Of a stretch of 64,000 nt of DNA, positions 50,209 through 61,364 are shown piece after piece. A program made the position numbers and the translations under genes. The stretch covers positions 62,001-126,000 of the forward strand of contig CAVZCV010000006.1 of NCBI GenBank assembly GCA_963773875.1, written 5' to 3'. How positions within the stretch are numbered: position 1 is the first letter of the stretch; every line of letters begins with the position of its first letter. The notes under the pieces were generated by a model. It saw only the letters and a list, made by a program, of their open reading frames with translations, was not told the DNA's origin and made no database searches. This DNA is from CAVTYH01 sp963773875 (lineage in GTDB: Bacteria > Planctomycetota > Planctomycetia > Pirellulales > JADZDJ01).

Positions 50209-51873
50209 ATGTTTTCAAGCATGCAGCGGCTGAATCGCCGAACAAGGTCAAACCATCTACAGTTGCCCCAGCGCGGGTTCCGCAGCCAATTCGAAACACT
50301 GGAACCGCGCGCCATGATGGCAGTCGATTCCATCTTGCACTGGAACGCCATTGCCTTGCAGGCAGAAGCCGATGACAAAAGCGCGATCTACGGTTCGGCG
50401 GATGCAGCCGGGCCCACTGGTGCATCCCGCGGACTGGCGATGGTTCATGTGGCGATGTTCGATGCGATTAACTCGGTATTGGGCAAGTATCAGCCATTTC
50501 TGATCAAAGTGGTCGGCGTGCAGGGGGCGAACATCGATGCGGCCGTGGGCCAGGCGGCACATGACATGCTCGTCAATGTGTATCCGAAACAAAAGGCAGT
50601 CTTTGATGCCGATCTGAATTCATGGCTTTCCACGCATCCCCAACAGGCAATCAGAAAACATGGGAATTGCGCTCGGCAAAGTGGTGGCCGCAGCCTGCAT
50701 CGAGCAACGCGTGAACGATGGTTCGAACTGCGATGATGAATTACACGCTGACCGAATGCGCCGGGTCATCATCAGCCGGATCCTTTGCATCCAAATCAAG
50801 GAGTGCTTGGTCCCGATTGGGGCGATGTGAAGACGTTCGCACTCAAGAATCTGGCAAGCTTTGACATTCCGCCTCCACCGGCGCTCACTAGCCCGGAGTA
50901 TGCTGCGGCGCTGAATGAGGTGAAATCGGTCGGCGATGTGAATTCGACAACGCGCACGGCAGAACAAACGGAGATCGGACTATTTTGGGCTTACGATGGC
51001 ACAAAAGGATTGGGCACTCCGCCAAGGTTCTATAACCAGATAACGCGCGTCATCGCCCAGCAGCAAGGCAACACGGAGTATCAGAACGCCAGGCTATTCG
51101 CCTTGGTCAATGTCGCAATGGCGGACTCCGGCATTGAGGCCTGGCGAGACAAATACATTTACGATTTTTGGCGGCCGAGTCATTGGCATACGTGAGGCCG
51201 ATCAGGACGGCAATCCGCTGACGACAGCAGATCCGAATTGGACGCCGCTTGGCGCGCCGGCGAGCAATCAAAGCGGGACGAATTTCACCCCTCCGTTCCC
51301 GTCGTATGCCTCTGGCCATGCAACTTTCGGCGGGGCAGTGTTTCAAACGCTCTCCCGATTTTATGGTCGCGATAACATCACATTTACGATTACTTCCGAT
51401 GAACTAAACGGCGTTACAACCGACGCGAACGGCGTTGTGCGCCCGCTGGAGCCGCGAACATTTACCAGTTTCAGCCAGGCGGCCGAAGAAAACGGTCAAA
51501 GCCGGATCTATTTGGGAATTCACTGGTCGTTCGACAAAGTCAGTGGCATCAATCAAGGCGACGCGATTGGCAACTATGTTTTCGATCATCTCTTGTTGCC
51601 GATGCACGGGCCAATGAAGCCCGGCAATAACAGCAACTTGGCGATGACGTATTTACAAACCGTTGTCGATTGCACGCTAATGCAATTCCGCGATAGCGTG
51701 CATCGGCAAGTAGTCATGATGCAGACGATCATGACCCCGCAGACGACGACGTTTAAGTTTTCATCGCTGGCGCCGACCAGGCGAATTTGGGTTCGATCCG
51801 ATTCAGCAATCACGCGACGAGCGCGCCGAGCAACGAGATTGTCGACGATTTGCTCGCAGGCTTTACGGTGTAA
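50209..51873 (+). CDS. Secreted vanadium-dependent haloperoxidase (PAP2 superfamily; several frameshifts)
   Basis: N-terminus QFETLEPRAMMAVDSILHWN is the planctomycete surface motif, followed by the haloperoxidase helices (LAMVHVAMFDAINSVLGKYQ). Vanadate-binding residues are all readable: Lys and Arg in KYIYDFWRP, Ser-Gly-His in YASGHATFGG, and Arg and His in SRIYLGIHWSFD. The enzyme oxidises halides with hydrogen peroxide, or in bacteria may form HOBr/HOCl or act on phosphate-like groups; the exact activity is not told by sequence. Breaks lie near 50645, 50740 and 51180. The C-terminus after LLLPMHGPM is unclear; a further shift near 51755 gives AGADQANLGSIRFSNHATSA and a stop at 51871, which I prefer. 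ATG 50209 begins the surface motif. Confidence 0.82.
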
Positions 51874-51884
51874 AACGGCTGGAG

Positions 51885-52686
51885 CTAGCCTAGAGCCGAT
51901 ACCAAACTCGCGACATATTCGCCGACTGAGCGAAGAACTTGATCTGGCGGTTTTTTATCCGCTTCAGCAATCCTTCGCACAACAGCGGAGCCGACAATCA
52001 GGCCGTCGGCAACCGGCTTCAGAAGCTTCACATGATCCGGCGTGCTGATGCCAAAGCCGATGCACACGGGCAAGCGGAGTTCGCTCGCGGAGCCAGGCGA
52101 CATTTTCAACCAATTCTGGCGCAAGTTCACGCCGCTCGCCGGTTATTCCAGTGACCGAAACGTAATAGATAAACCCGGTCGACGCTTCGGCGATGCGAAT
52201 GGCACGCTCGCGCGGCGTGGTGGGCGTAATCAATTGAATCAAACTGAAATCGGCGGCGCGGCAAATTTTCGCCAGCGGCGCCGATTCTTCGACAAGCAAA
52301 TCGGGCACGATCGCACCGGCAATTCCGGAGCCGCGGCAGTCATCGACATACTGCTGCAGTCCATGACGATAAACAATAGCGTAGCTGACCATCGTCACAA
52401 CCGGCGCAGTGAGCTTCGGAATGACACTGCTTGCCATTTCAAGAATTTGGAGCAGCTTGATTTTGTGCTGAAGTGCCCGGGTGTAAGATGCTTGGATTAC
52501 CGATCCATCGGCAATGGGATCGCTGTACGGAATTCCGAGTTCGCACATTGCCGCGCCGCACTTCACGAGCTCACCCAGCACGGCGGCAGTGAACTTCAAA
52601 TCTGGATCGCCCGCCGTGACGAAAGGCATCAATGCCTTGCGGCGTTCGCGTTTCAACTGGGCGAAAAGATTGTCGATTTCAGACAC
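51885..52686 (-). CDS. trpA: Tryptophan synthase alpha subunit (one frameshift)
   Basis: Cleaves indole-3-glycerol phosphate to indole, which is channelled to TrpB. The N-terminal part holds LMPFVTAGDPDLKFTAAVLG and CELGIPYSDPIADGSVIQAS with both catalytic acids (Glu of ELG and Asp of SDPIADG), VVTMVSYAIVYRHGLQQY, GAIVPDLLVEES and GFIYYVSVTGITG. After a break near 52075 the end reads PVCIGFGISTPDHVKLLK, ADGLIVGSAVVRRI, the phosphate-binding loops. About 266 aa, the family norm, if one base is removed. The GTG at 52686 lies 23 bases after the trpB stop: a trpBA operon. Convergent with the haloperoxidase. Confidence 0.92.
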
Positions 52687-52709
52687 GTGTTTGCAGTTCG
52701 ATGTCGATT

Positions 52710-53914
52710 TTAGCCGAACGATTCGCCGCGCAGCCGGGCGATTTCCGCGGCGTCCTTGTCGCCGCGGCCAGAGAGGCACGCGACGACGATGTCCTCTTTG
52801 GGCCGTTTCTGCGCATACTCAACGGCTGTGGCAATAGCGTGAGAACTTTCGAGCGCCGGCAAAATACCCTCGGTGCGCGCCAGCAGATTGAAGGCGGCTA
52901 AGGCGTCGTCATCGCGACAACTGGTGTATTGAACTCGGCCGATGTCTTTCCAATAGCTATGTTCCGGACCAACACCGGGATAATCGAGGCCGGCAGAAAC
53001 GCTGTGGACGTCGCATGTCTGACCGTCTTCGTCCTGCATCACGTAGCTGTAGCTACCATGCAAAACGCCGGGCGAACCGTGCGACAACGGGGCGGCATGC
53101 TCGCCGGGCTCGGCTGAACGACCGCCGGCTTCAACTCCGAGCAATTCAATTTCCGTGTGCTCCACAAGCGGATAGAACATGCCAGCCGCATTACTGCCGC
53201 CGCCCACGCAGGCTACCACCAGATTCGGCAACCGCTTGAGTTGCGTCCGACATTGCTCGAGGGTTTCCCGACCAATCACCGATTGGAAATCGCGGACGAT
53301 TCGCGGAAACGGATGCGGCCCAACGACAGAACCCAGAATGTAATGCGTTGTGGCAACTGAACTCATCCAATCGCGCATCGCTTCGTTGATGGCGTCCCGC
53401 AGCGTGCGTGAGCCACTGGTCACCGGCCGCACTTCCGCGCCAAAAGCCGCATGCTGAAGACGTTCGGCTTTTGCCGGCGGATATCTTCTTCGCCCATAAA
53501 CACCACACACTGCAGCCCAAAACGTGCACAGGCTGTAGCAGTGGCCACGCCATGCTGGCCCGCGCCGGTCTCGGCGATTACACGCTGCTTGCCCATCCGG
53601 AGTGTAAGCAGCGCCTGTCCGAGAGTGTTGTTGATTTTGTGGGCGCCTGTGTGATTCAGATCTTCGCGCTTCAAGTAGATTTGCGCCCCGCCAGCATGCT
53701 CGCTCAGCCGTTTAGCATGATACAGCGGCGAAGGGCGGCCGACGTAGTTTCGCAGCAAATCGCCAAGCTCGTCCTGAAACCGCTGGTCCCGCTGTGCCTG
53801 ATCGTAGGCTTTGGCTAGCTCGTCCAACGCTGCGGTCAACGTTTCAGGGACGTACCGACCGCCAAATTCGCCGAATCGACCGGCGTCGCTGGGAACTTGG
53901 CTCATTTGCGGCAT
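52710..53914 (-). CDS. trpB: Tryptophan synthase beta subunit (one frameshift)
   Basis: PLP enzyme joining indole and serine. GRFGEFGGRYVPETLTAALD opens the protein; HTGAHKINNTLGQALL holds the PLP lysine; ETGAGQHGVATATACARFG and MGEEDIRRQKPNVF follow. After a break near 53465 come GAEVRPVTSGSRTLRDAINE, ACVGGGSNAAGMFYPL (phosphate-binding glycine loop) and LSGRGDKD at the end. Restoring one base, most simply a third G in CTTTTGG(G)CGCGG, gives 401 aa, the family norm. ATG 53914 or 53905 can start the gene. It is first in trpBA; no other trp gene is in the window. Confidence 0.93.
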
Positions 53915-54085
53915 GATGGACGTCACCGGCGCTCCACGACATTTTCCCGCCGAATTGTACGGACAAGCGGGTTCGAACACGGGACATCTATTGTGGACCG
54001 CCGGTTCGCAGGGTCAAGTGCCAGCGTTAGGCGGTTGGCATCATGAAATGACGACAATCGCAACTCCACGCGGCAGCGACAAAGC

Positions 54086-54121
54086 AAAAAACGGTCGCAG
54101 CCTCGGGGGAAGGCTGCGACC
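54086..54121 (-). terminator. Intrinsic terminator on the minus strand
   Basis: Perfect 11-bp stem GGTCGCAGCCT / AGGCTGCGACC with a 7-base loop. On the minus strand it is followed by C then T6. It sits 23 bases after the stop of the small minus-strand frame at 54145, supporting that frame as transcribed. Confidence 0.85.
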
Positions 54122-54144
54122 GCAACTGGAGGGCAATCGGGCGG

Positions 54145-54360
54145 TTATTTTGCGCTTGGTGACGCGGCGGGATTTTGCAGGCGGATTGAAGCTGGCGGGA
54201 GAACGCGACGCAGCGACAGGGCAACTTCACTTAGGATCTGAGCAAAGTCCTTTTTCCCCGGCGAATCATCTTTCCCGATCGGTTTGTCAGGCGTCCTTGT
54301 GCTAATCAGATCGGCCGTTGTGCGCGGTCGTCTGCGAAATTTCGTGCCCCTGCCGAACAA
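54145..54360 (-). CDS. Possible small hypothetical protein
   Basis: 71-codon frame (TTG start; true start uncertain) ending in KKDFAQILSEVALSLRRVLP and PASIRLQNPAASPSAK, an amphipathic helix plus a Pro/Ser tail. No family recognised. The main support is the strong intrinsic terminator right behind it and the absence of any other gene that terminator could serve. Confidence 0.42.
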   Translation of the reverse strand: MFGRGTKFRRRPRTTADLISTRTPDKPIGKDDSPGKKDFAQILSEVALSLRRVLPPASIRLQNPAASPSAK

Positions 54361-54574
54361 CCCGAATCACTGCGTTAGCTGGTACAGATGGCAAGGTTTA
54401 ACAATTTGCTGCTTCATCCTTCTACGCTGCGAGTTCGCACATCGATCGCATATCCCGAACCGGTAGGGTCGGTGTAAGCCAGCGGATTTTGTAGATTGAG
54501 TGTATTAAAGTCGCTGTCAAACTTTGACGTTGCACCGCTTTGTCACTCAAGTTATTGCTTGCTAGCAATCCGCC

Positions 54575-55480
54575 ATGCCCGAATTACCCGAAGTTGAAAC
54601 GATGTGCCGCGGGATTGCCCGGATCGTGGGGCGCACGGTGCTCTCGGTAGAACGCACACCATGCCGCCGAAAACCGATATCTATTCAGCCGCGGATTGAC
54701 CGGTTTCGCCTCCATGCCGAGGGAAGAACCGTCACCGCCGTGCAGCGTTTTGGCAAGCGCATAGTCATTTGGCTCGGCACGCGCTCCGCCGGCGAAAATG
54801 GATCGTTCGGTGAGCATGCCATTGTGATCGAACCCCGCATGACTGGATTGGTACTACTTGCCGATCCGCCAACACTGGAGCATCTGCGTTTTCGAATTTG
54901 CTTTAAGCAGACGCAGTCATTTAATGGGGCAATCCGCCGAACGACCGCAGCAAACCAGTTGTTGTTTTGGGATCGTCGCGGTCTTGGGTCCGTACGATTA
55001 TTCGCGACGGAACAATTCAATGAGAAGTTTGGCGAACGCGGAACGTCGCTTGGCCCCGACGCTTTGAAGATTTCCGTAGCCGACTTGCAATCGCGGCTTG
55101 TCGAAAGTCGACGGCCCATTAAGGTGGCCCTGCTCGATCAAAAGGCGCTCGCAGGAGTCGGTAATTTGTACGCCTCGGAAATGTTGCACCTGGCAGCCAT
55201 CCATCCGGCGCTCCCCTGTAATCGCCTCACTGTGAAGCAATGGCGCCGCCTGCACACTGCAATGGTCGACGTATTGACCGCAGCAATTCGCTATGAGGGA
55301 TCGACACTCTCGGATGGCACTTACAGGAATACCTTAAATGAACAAGGCAGTTACCAAAATCATCACCGAGTTTATGATCGCGAGGGAGCGAATTGCCCAA
55401 CTTGCCACAAAAATGCGATCGAGCGTATTGTCCAAGCGCAACGGTCGACGTTCTTCTGCCCAGCCTGTCAACGCCAGTGA
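54575..55480 (+). CDS. mutM: Formamidopyrimidine-DNA glycosylase
   Basis: Base-excision repair enzyme that removes 8-oxoguanine and formamidopyrimidines and nicks the site. 301 aa, intact. N-terminal PELPEVETMCRGI provides catalytic Pro2 and Glu3. KRIVIWLG carries the conserved beta-strand Lys. The H2TH region shows LLDQKALAGVGNLYASEMLH. The C-terminal zinc finger has NCPTCHKNAIERIVQAQRST and FFCPACQ, four cysteines. QGSYQNHHRVYDREG precedes the finger as usual. The length is close to the family norm; insertions around residues 75-85 (LGTRSAGENGSF) are longer than in the E. coli protein. Monocistronic by appearance. Confidence 0.95.
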   Translation: MPELPEVETMCRGIARIVGRTVLSVERTPCRRKPISIQPRIDRFRLHAEGRTVTAVQRFGKRIVIWLGTRSAGENGSFGEHAIVIEPRMTGLVLLADPPTLEHLRFRICFKQTQSFNGAIRRTTAANQLLFWDRRGLGSVRLFATEQFNEKFGERGTSLGPDALKISVADLQSRLVESRRPIKVALLDQKALAGVGNLYASEMLHLAAIHPALPCNRLTVKQWRRLHTAMVDVLTAAIRYEGSTLSDGTYRNTLNEQGSYQNHHRVYDREGANCPTCHKNAIERIVQAQRSTFFCPACQRQ

Positions 55481-55712
55481 AAACTCGGCTGGGTGAGTAA
55501 ATTCGGGCAAAATCTACGGGTCGCGACAGTGGAAATCGCGGCAATCGGCGACCATAATGGCAGAATCGTCGATCGGAACAGGTTTACGAATAGGCAACTC
55601 TACGCCCGCCGATGGTCTCCGGGTTGATCACTGGCGAAGGGGTTATTGGTGCTCATCTTTTCCGCTGGTCGAGCATCCCGGTTTTCTTGATTCCACCATC
55701 TTGAGCAGCGCC

Positions 55713-58700
55713 ATGATGTTTAGTTTTTTCTCCAAGCGGGGCAACAGGCGGAGACGAATCCCTCAATCGTCGAACAGCCGCCGTCGAAAGCAAAATCGGT
55801 TCTGGGTGGAATCGCTCGAAGCCCGGCAGATGCTGTCGGTCAATTTGGGGACGATCAATAGCATTGACGTACCGGGCGGTAAATCGGTGCTCGTGCCACT
55901 TACCGGCATCGACAGCAGTGGTGGCCCGATCCATTACAGCTTCAGCGCATCGGACTTTAACGTCCAACTTTCACTCGTCTCACCCACAAGCAAAAGTATT
56001 GCGCTCAACGTCACCGGCACGGACAATACCAACACGCCATTCAGCGGCACGCTTGTTCTACATTTGTTTGAAGATTTTGCACCGAGACCACCGCGCGGAT
56101 CGAGCAACTGGTAACGCAGGGCTACTACAACGGGCTCGATTTCTTTCGCGTGCTCGACGGATTTGTTGCCCAAACTGGAAAATCGAACGGCGGGAATGAC
56201 ACCGGAGTTCTCCTCGACGACGAATTTAGCACCAGACTAACGTTCAATAGTCCAGGCCTTGTGGCCATGGCCAACGGTGGGCGAGATACGGCAGATTCTG
56301 AGTTTTTCATCACTGCCACCGACGAAGCTGGTTCGACATCGCCAATTTCACTGGCCAACATGCCGCAGTTTCTGAATTTCCGATACACCATTTTTGGCCA
56401 ATTGGTAAGTGGTTTCGATACGTTTGAAAAGATCATGTCGACCACCGTTCAGGCCCAGTCCGATCCAGGCTTTAACGGGGAGGTGAGCCTGCCGACTTCG
56501 AGCATTACAGTCACCTCCGCCCAAGTGATCGACGACACGCAAGACGCGGTGCTGCAGGTTTTTGTTCCCAGCTTTTTTACTGGCAATAGCGCAACCATCA
56601 CCGTCACGGCGACGAATTCCGACAACGAAACTTCCCAGCAATCGTTTACGGCAATGGCTGTCAGCGATACCAACGTCGATCCTCCGTTTCTGAGAGCTTT
56701 GCCGACAAATTTGACTGTTGCCTCCGGGCATACTTTGAACTTTACGCTGCAGTCAACCGATTTGTCGGGGGCCGGAATCGACTATGAAATTGGCAGTCTC
56801 GATAATACGCCAAATGCGAATTTCGATGTCGATCACAACACCGGTCTTGTGACCATAACGCCGGATGCAAGCTTTAGCGGAACGTTGCATCTAGTTGTTG
56901 GGGTTCGGGCAGCATCGGCGGACAACGTATTCTCGAATTTCGACGTGCAGGAATTCACCGTCGCGGTTGTTGGCACTACGTTAGACGCGGTTGCCAATCA
57001 AACAACTGTGACGGGCGTTGCGGACAGTCTGACACTGCATGGGACGGATGGTGCCGGCGATGGCGTGGCGTATTCCATCGTCGATGCGACAACCTTGGCG
57101 GCGCCGGAACATGTGACGGTCAATATCGATCAAATCACTGGCGCAGTTACGCTCACTCCAGAAGCCGGCTTTAGTGGAACTCTTGATTTGCTTGCCAGAG
57201 CAATTGGCGCCAACAGTCCGAATGTTCCGGCAAACTACGTCACGCAACCCTTCACGCTGACGGTTGCCGCGCTGAATCCTGTTGCCAGCCAGACAGCAGC
57301 CGTCGGTGCGCCGATTGACCTTGCGTTGACGACCTCTCCCTCCGCTAGCAATGTGTTTTACGCAATTTTGGATGCAAACACATTGAGTGCACCGGACCAT
57401 GTAACTGTCAGCATCAATCAGAGCACTGGCGAAGCGACGATCCAGCCTGACGCCGGCTTTACTGGCACGTTGAATCTTTTGGCTGAAATGCGTGCCTCCG
57501 GCGCAGACGATTTGCCTGCCAATTACGTAACGCAAGACGTTTACTGTGGCCTTCGTCGCGCCGACGCTTGGACCAATTGCCGATCAAATGACTGGGCTTG
57601 GCGTTGCGAAAGATGTTCAGCTTCTCGGCCACGATTCGCTCGGCAATAGTTTGGTTTACAAAGTCGTCGACGCGCAGACGTTGCAGGCTCCTACAGATGT
57701 CGACGTTTCTGTGGATGCTACTGGCAAAGCTACGATCACCCCACACTCGGGCTTTGTCGGGTGCGGTAAATCTCGTGGCCGAAGTGCGAGATGCAGACAG
57801 CCCGGATGATCCTGCGAACTATGTGTCTCAGCCATTCACAGTCACCGTCGTCGCACCCACACTTGATCCAGTGGCAGGCCAAACCACCGCAGTCGGCGTG
57901 ACGGACACGTTTTCGCTGAGCGCCAGCGATCCGATCGGAAACGGCCTTATTTATCGAATTGTTGATCCGGTCACACATCTTGCAGCGGCTCACATAGTCT
58001 CTGCTTCCGTAGATCCGCTGACAGGCGTGGTGACCTTGAAACCTGAAGCGGGCTTTGCGGGAACGATCAACTTGTCGGCCGAAGTTCGCCTGGCGGGCAG
58101 CGACGACGTGCTCGAGAATTATGTTACGCAGACGTTTTCATTGACCGTGTTGGCGCCGTCGCTGCTTACGGTCAGCAATCAGTCAACAACCCTCGGCGCG
58201 CCGAAGAGTATTACACTTTCTGGAATCGATTTCACTGGCGGCAATCTTGCATTTACTCTTTTCGGTACTTCCAGTCCAACACACATCACCATCACTCCTG
58301 GAACCGGCGGGCAGTTCATTTTACAGCCAGATGCCGGTTTTACGGGGACGATCAATTTGCGGGCTGGTGTTCGCGCGGCGAGCAGCGACGACGTTGCCGC
58401 CAATTACACCACTCAAGACTTCACGTTAACGGTGTCTGCGCCGACACTCGATCCGATCAACAACGTGATTACGACCGTTGGCGTCGCCACTTCCGTCACG
58501 CTCACTGGGACAAACCCCAGCGGTGGCGGAATCGTTTATTCCATTGTTGATCCTGTTACGAAGCTTGCTCCGGCACACGTCGCAATCAGCATTAATCAAG
58601 TGACTGGATTGGCTACGTTAACTCCGGAAGCTGGGTTTGGCGGCACCATCAATTTGCTGGCTCGCGTGCGAGATGTCGGCAGCGCAGACGTACCTGAAAA

Positions 58701-61212
58701 TTACGTCACCCAGACGTTCTCCTTGCTCGCCGATCAGGTGACAGTGAATCCGATCAGGAATGTGCAAGTGCCCGGCGGAAAATCGGTCCTAATTCCGTTG
58801 AACGGAACTGATGCCGCGGGAAATCCACTTACGTACACCGCATCCAGTTCCGATTCCAACGTCACGGTGGAAATCGTCTCGCCCACGAGCAAGAGCATGA
58901 AACTTACCGTTTCTGGTACTGATAAAAACAATCAAGCATTTAGCGGTACGCTGATCTTGCATTTGTTCGAAGACCTGACGCCTACGACCGCCGCTCGAAT
59001 TGAAGACTTGGTCAATCAGGATTTTACACCGGCAAACAGTTCTTCCGCGTGCTGGATGGGTTCGTGGCGCAAAACAACGGATCCACCGGCCAGAATTTCG
59101 CCAGCGAAATTGTTTCGTCGCTGACGTTCAATAGCCCGGGCCTATTGGCAATGGCCAATGCTGGCCCGAATACCAACGATGCGCAGTTCTTTATCACCGC
59201 CATTGACGATGCCGGAACGACTAATCCGATTAGCTTGGCCGACATGCCGCAGTTCTTGAACGGTAACTACACCATTTTCGGACAGTTGGTAAGTGGATTC
59301 GACACGTTCGAGAAAATCATGTCGACCAACGTCGTGGCAAACCCAACTTTCAATGGCGAGGTGAGCCAACCCGTGTCGGCGATTACGATCACATCGGCTC
59401 AAGTTATCACCGATACGCAAAATGCCGTGCTGCGGGTGACAGCGCCCGCCAGTTTTAATGGCAACAGCGCAACAATTACGGTGACGGCGACCAACGCTGC
59501 GCAACAGAGCGCACAACAATCGTTCAGTGCCACCGCGGTAGTCAATCCGCCGAAGCTGGGAACTGTCACGAACCTAACGACCACCAAGGGCGTGCCAATC
59601 ACCCTCACCTTGACCTCAACGCCCAACGACTCCAGCGCCGGCGTGTTTTACACTGTCGTCGATCCAGTGTCGTTCGGTGCACCGGCCAACGTAACCATTT
59701 CGATCAACCAGCAGACCGGCCAAGTCACGCTTACTCCGGCGGCAGGCTTCACCGGCACCATCAATCTACTGGCAGGTGTCCGTGCGCAATCGGCCGCCGA
59801 TGCTCAAGCCAATTACGATACGCAAGCATTCACGCTGACCGTGACGACCGTTCCCGCCGCTCCAACTAGCTTAGCCGTTGACCCGCTCAGTACGCCGGGC
59901 GCAGTTCGATGGTAATGGTTACGTTTCCACGAGCACGCCGAAGTTGACGGTCACTGCCGAGTCTGGCGCCATCGTGAAGTTCAAACTTGCCGGAAATGTG
60001 ATCGTAACGGCCACCGAAACCGCCACCGGCTCGGGACATTACTCTGCTACCATCCCCGCCGGAGCGCTGGCGATTGGCGCCAATTCGATTACCGCCATTG
60101 TCACCGACGCCGGTGGCACAAGCACCGATTCGACGGCGATGACACTCATCTATGCTCCAGACCTCGCCAGCGGTGTTTACGTCGTGCCCGGAGCGGTCGG
60201 TACAACTCAGACCTTGGCCTTTGCATGGGCCGCGCGCAACGCTGCCTACAACGATGAAGTCGGCTACTTCGTCGCCAACTCAATCGACGGATCCATCAAT
60301 GGCATCGCCCCTAGCCAAGCTGGATACGCCCAGGCTGCGTTAAGCAGCAGCACGCGTAAGGTCATTTTTGCAAAGGGTGAGAAAGCAGGAGCGAGCCAAA
60401 ACATCGTGTTGCAAGGCGGGCAGATCCTCGTGTTCTACATGATTCAGAACAACACCACGGCTAACTTCCTGTCGAAGAACGCTTCGAACGCCAACCATGG
60501 AAATAATAATGCCGATGCCCCGTTGGCGTTCTTCAGTGTCCAGGCCGCGAATCCAGACGGGATGAAACACACGCAGATTGTCGGCGACCCAACGACCGGC
60601 CGCGTTCAATACAACTGGGAAGATTTGGCCACGCTGGGCGACAGCGACTTCAACGACGTGGTGATGACGGTGCGTTTGCAAAATCAATCGAGCAAACCAC
60701 CTGCCACGGTTCACGCTCCGGGAACCGGCGATAAGACGGTCACGCTGAACGGCACACTGCACTCGGGTCACAAAACGACACCGCCGGGCGACGTGGGTGT
60801 GTTCTTCGTCGACGATCCAGATGGTTCGATCGGTTCGCTAAAGCCGGGCGATGCCGGCTATCTGGCGGCAGCGCTGGCCTCAGGCAACTTCCGCGTCTTG
60901 TTTGGTGCGGGCGCATCGGGCAGTCAGCAGGTCACGGTGCCGGCTGGGAAGTATTTGGCTTTTTACGCCATCACCAATGGTTCGACCGCAGGTTTCCTGT
61001 CGGCCAATCCGTCGAATTCCACGAACAGCGGTCCAGTGGCGATCACTTCATTCGATGACGCCAATCCCAGCGGCATCAACCACTTCCGCTGGTACAGCCC
61101 TGGGCAACAGGCAACCGATCCCAACGTTCAGCAGCTGCACGTTATGGACCAGGTTTTCGGATCGAGTTCCGATTTCGACGATTTCACGGTCGATTTGGGT
61201 TTTTCGTCGTAG
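55713..61212 (+). CDS. Giant secreted protein with two cyclophilin PPIase domains, Ig/cadherin-like repeats and two DUF4114 domains (several frameshifts)
   Basis: About 1,830 aa. The planctomycete N-terminus (RFWVESLEARQMLSV) is followed by a VPGGKSVLVPLTGIDSSGG module and cyclophilin 1 (about 56050-56500): FFRVLDGFVAQTG (catalytic Arg, Phe, Gln), DSEFFITATDE, YTIFGQLVSGFDTFEKI. Seven 90-100-aa repeats follow (NQTTVTGVADSLTLHGTDG... GTLDLLA...NYVTQPFTLTV). The same module and cyclophilin 2 recur at about 58750-59350 (FFRVLDGFVAQNN, NDAQFFITAIDD), then an eighth repeat and two DUF4114 domains (NWEDLATLGDSDFNDVVM; SSDFDDFTVDLG). The usual active-site His is Tyr in both copies (RYTIFG, NYTIFG). 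Breaks lie near 56085, 57545, 57765, 59030 and 59890. Start ATG 55713 precedes a basic stretch. Confidence 0.82.
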
Positions 61213-61364
61213 TGAAATCGAATTGACGCCACAGAGAATTGCCTCGTTCGACTGGTCCTGTTCAAGCGAATTTGCAGTCGGCGATCAAAACGGCTCTAAT
61301 GGATTGCGCCCGGCCCTCCAACTGCGTTGCCCAAGGAATCTGCCCCACACACAGGAGAAGTGTC

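Noticed and set aside
53965..54000. GGTTCGAACAC resembling a tRNA T-loop
   Set aside because: No acceptor, D or anticodon arms can be drawn around it.
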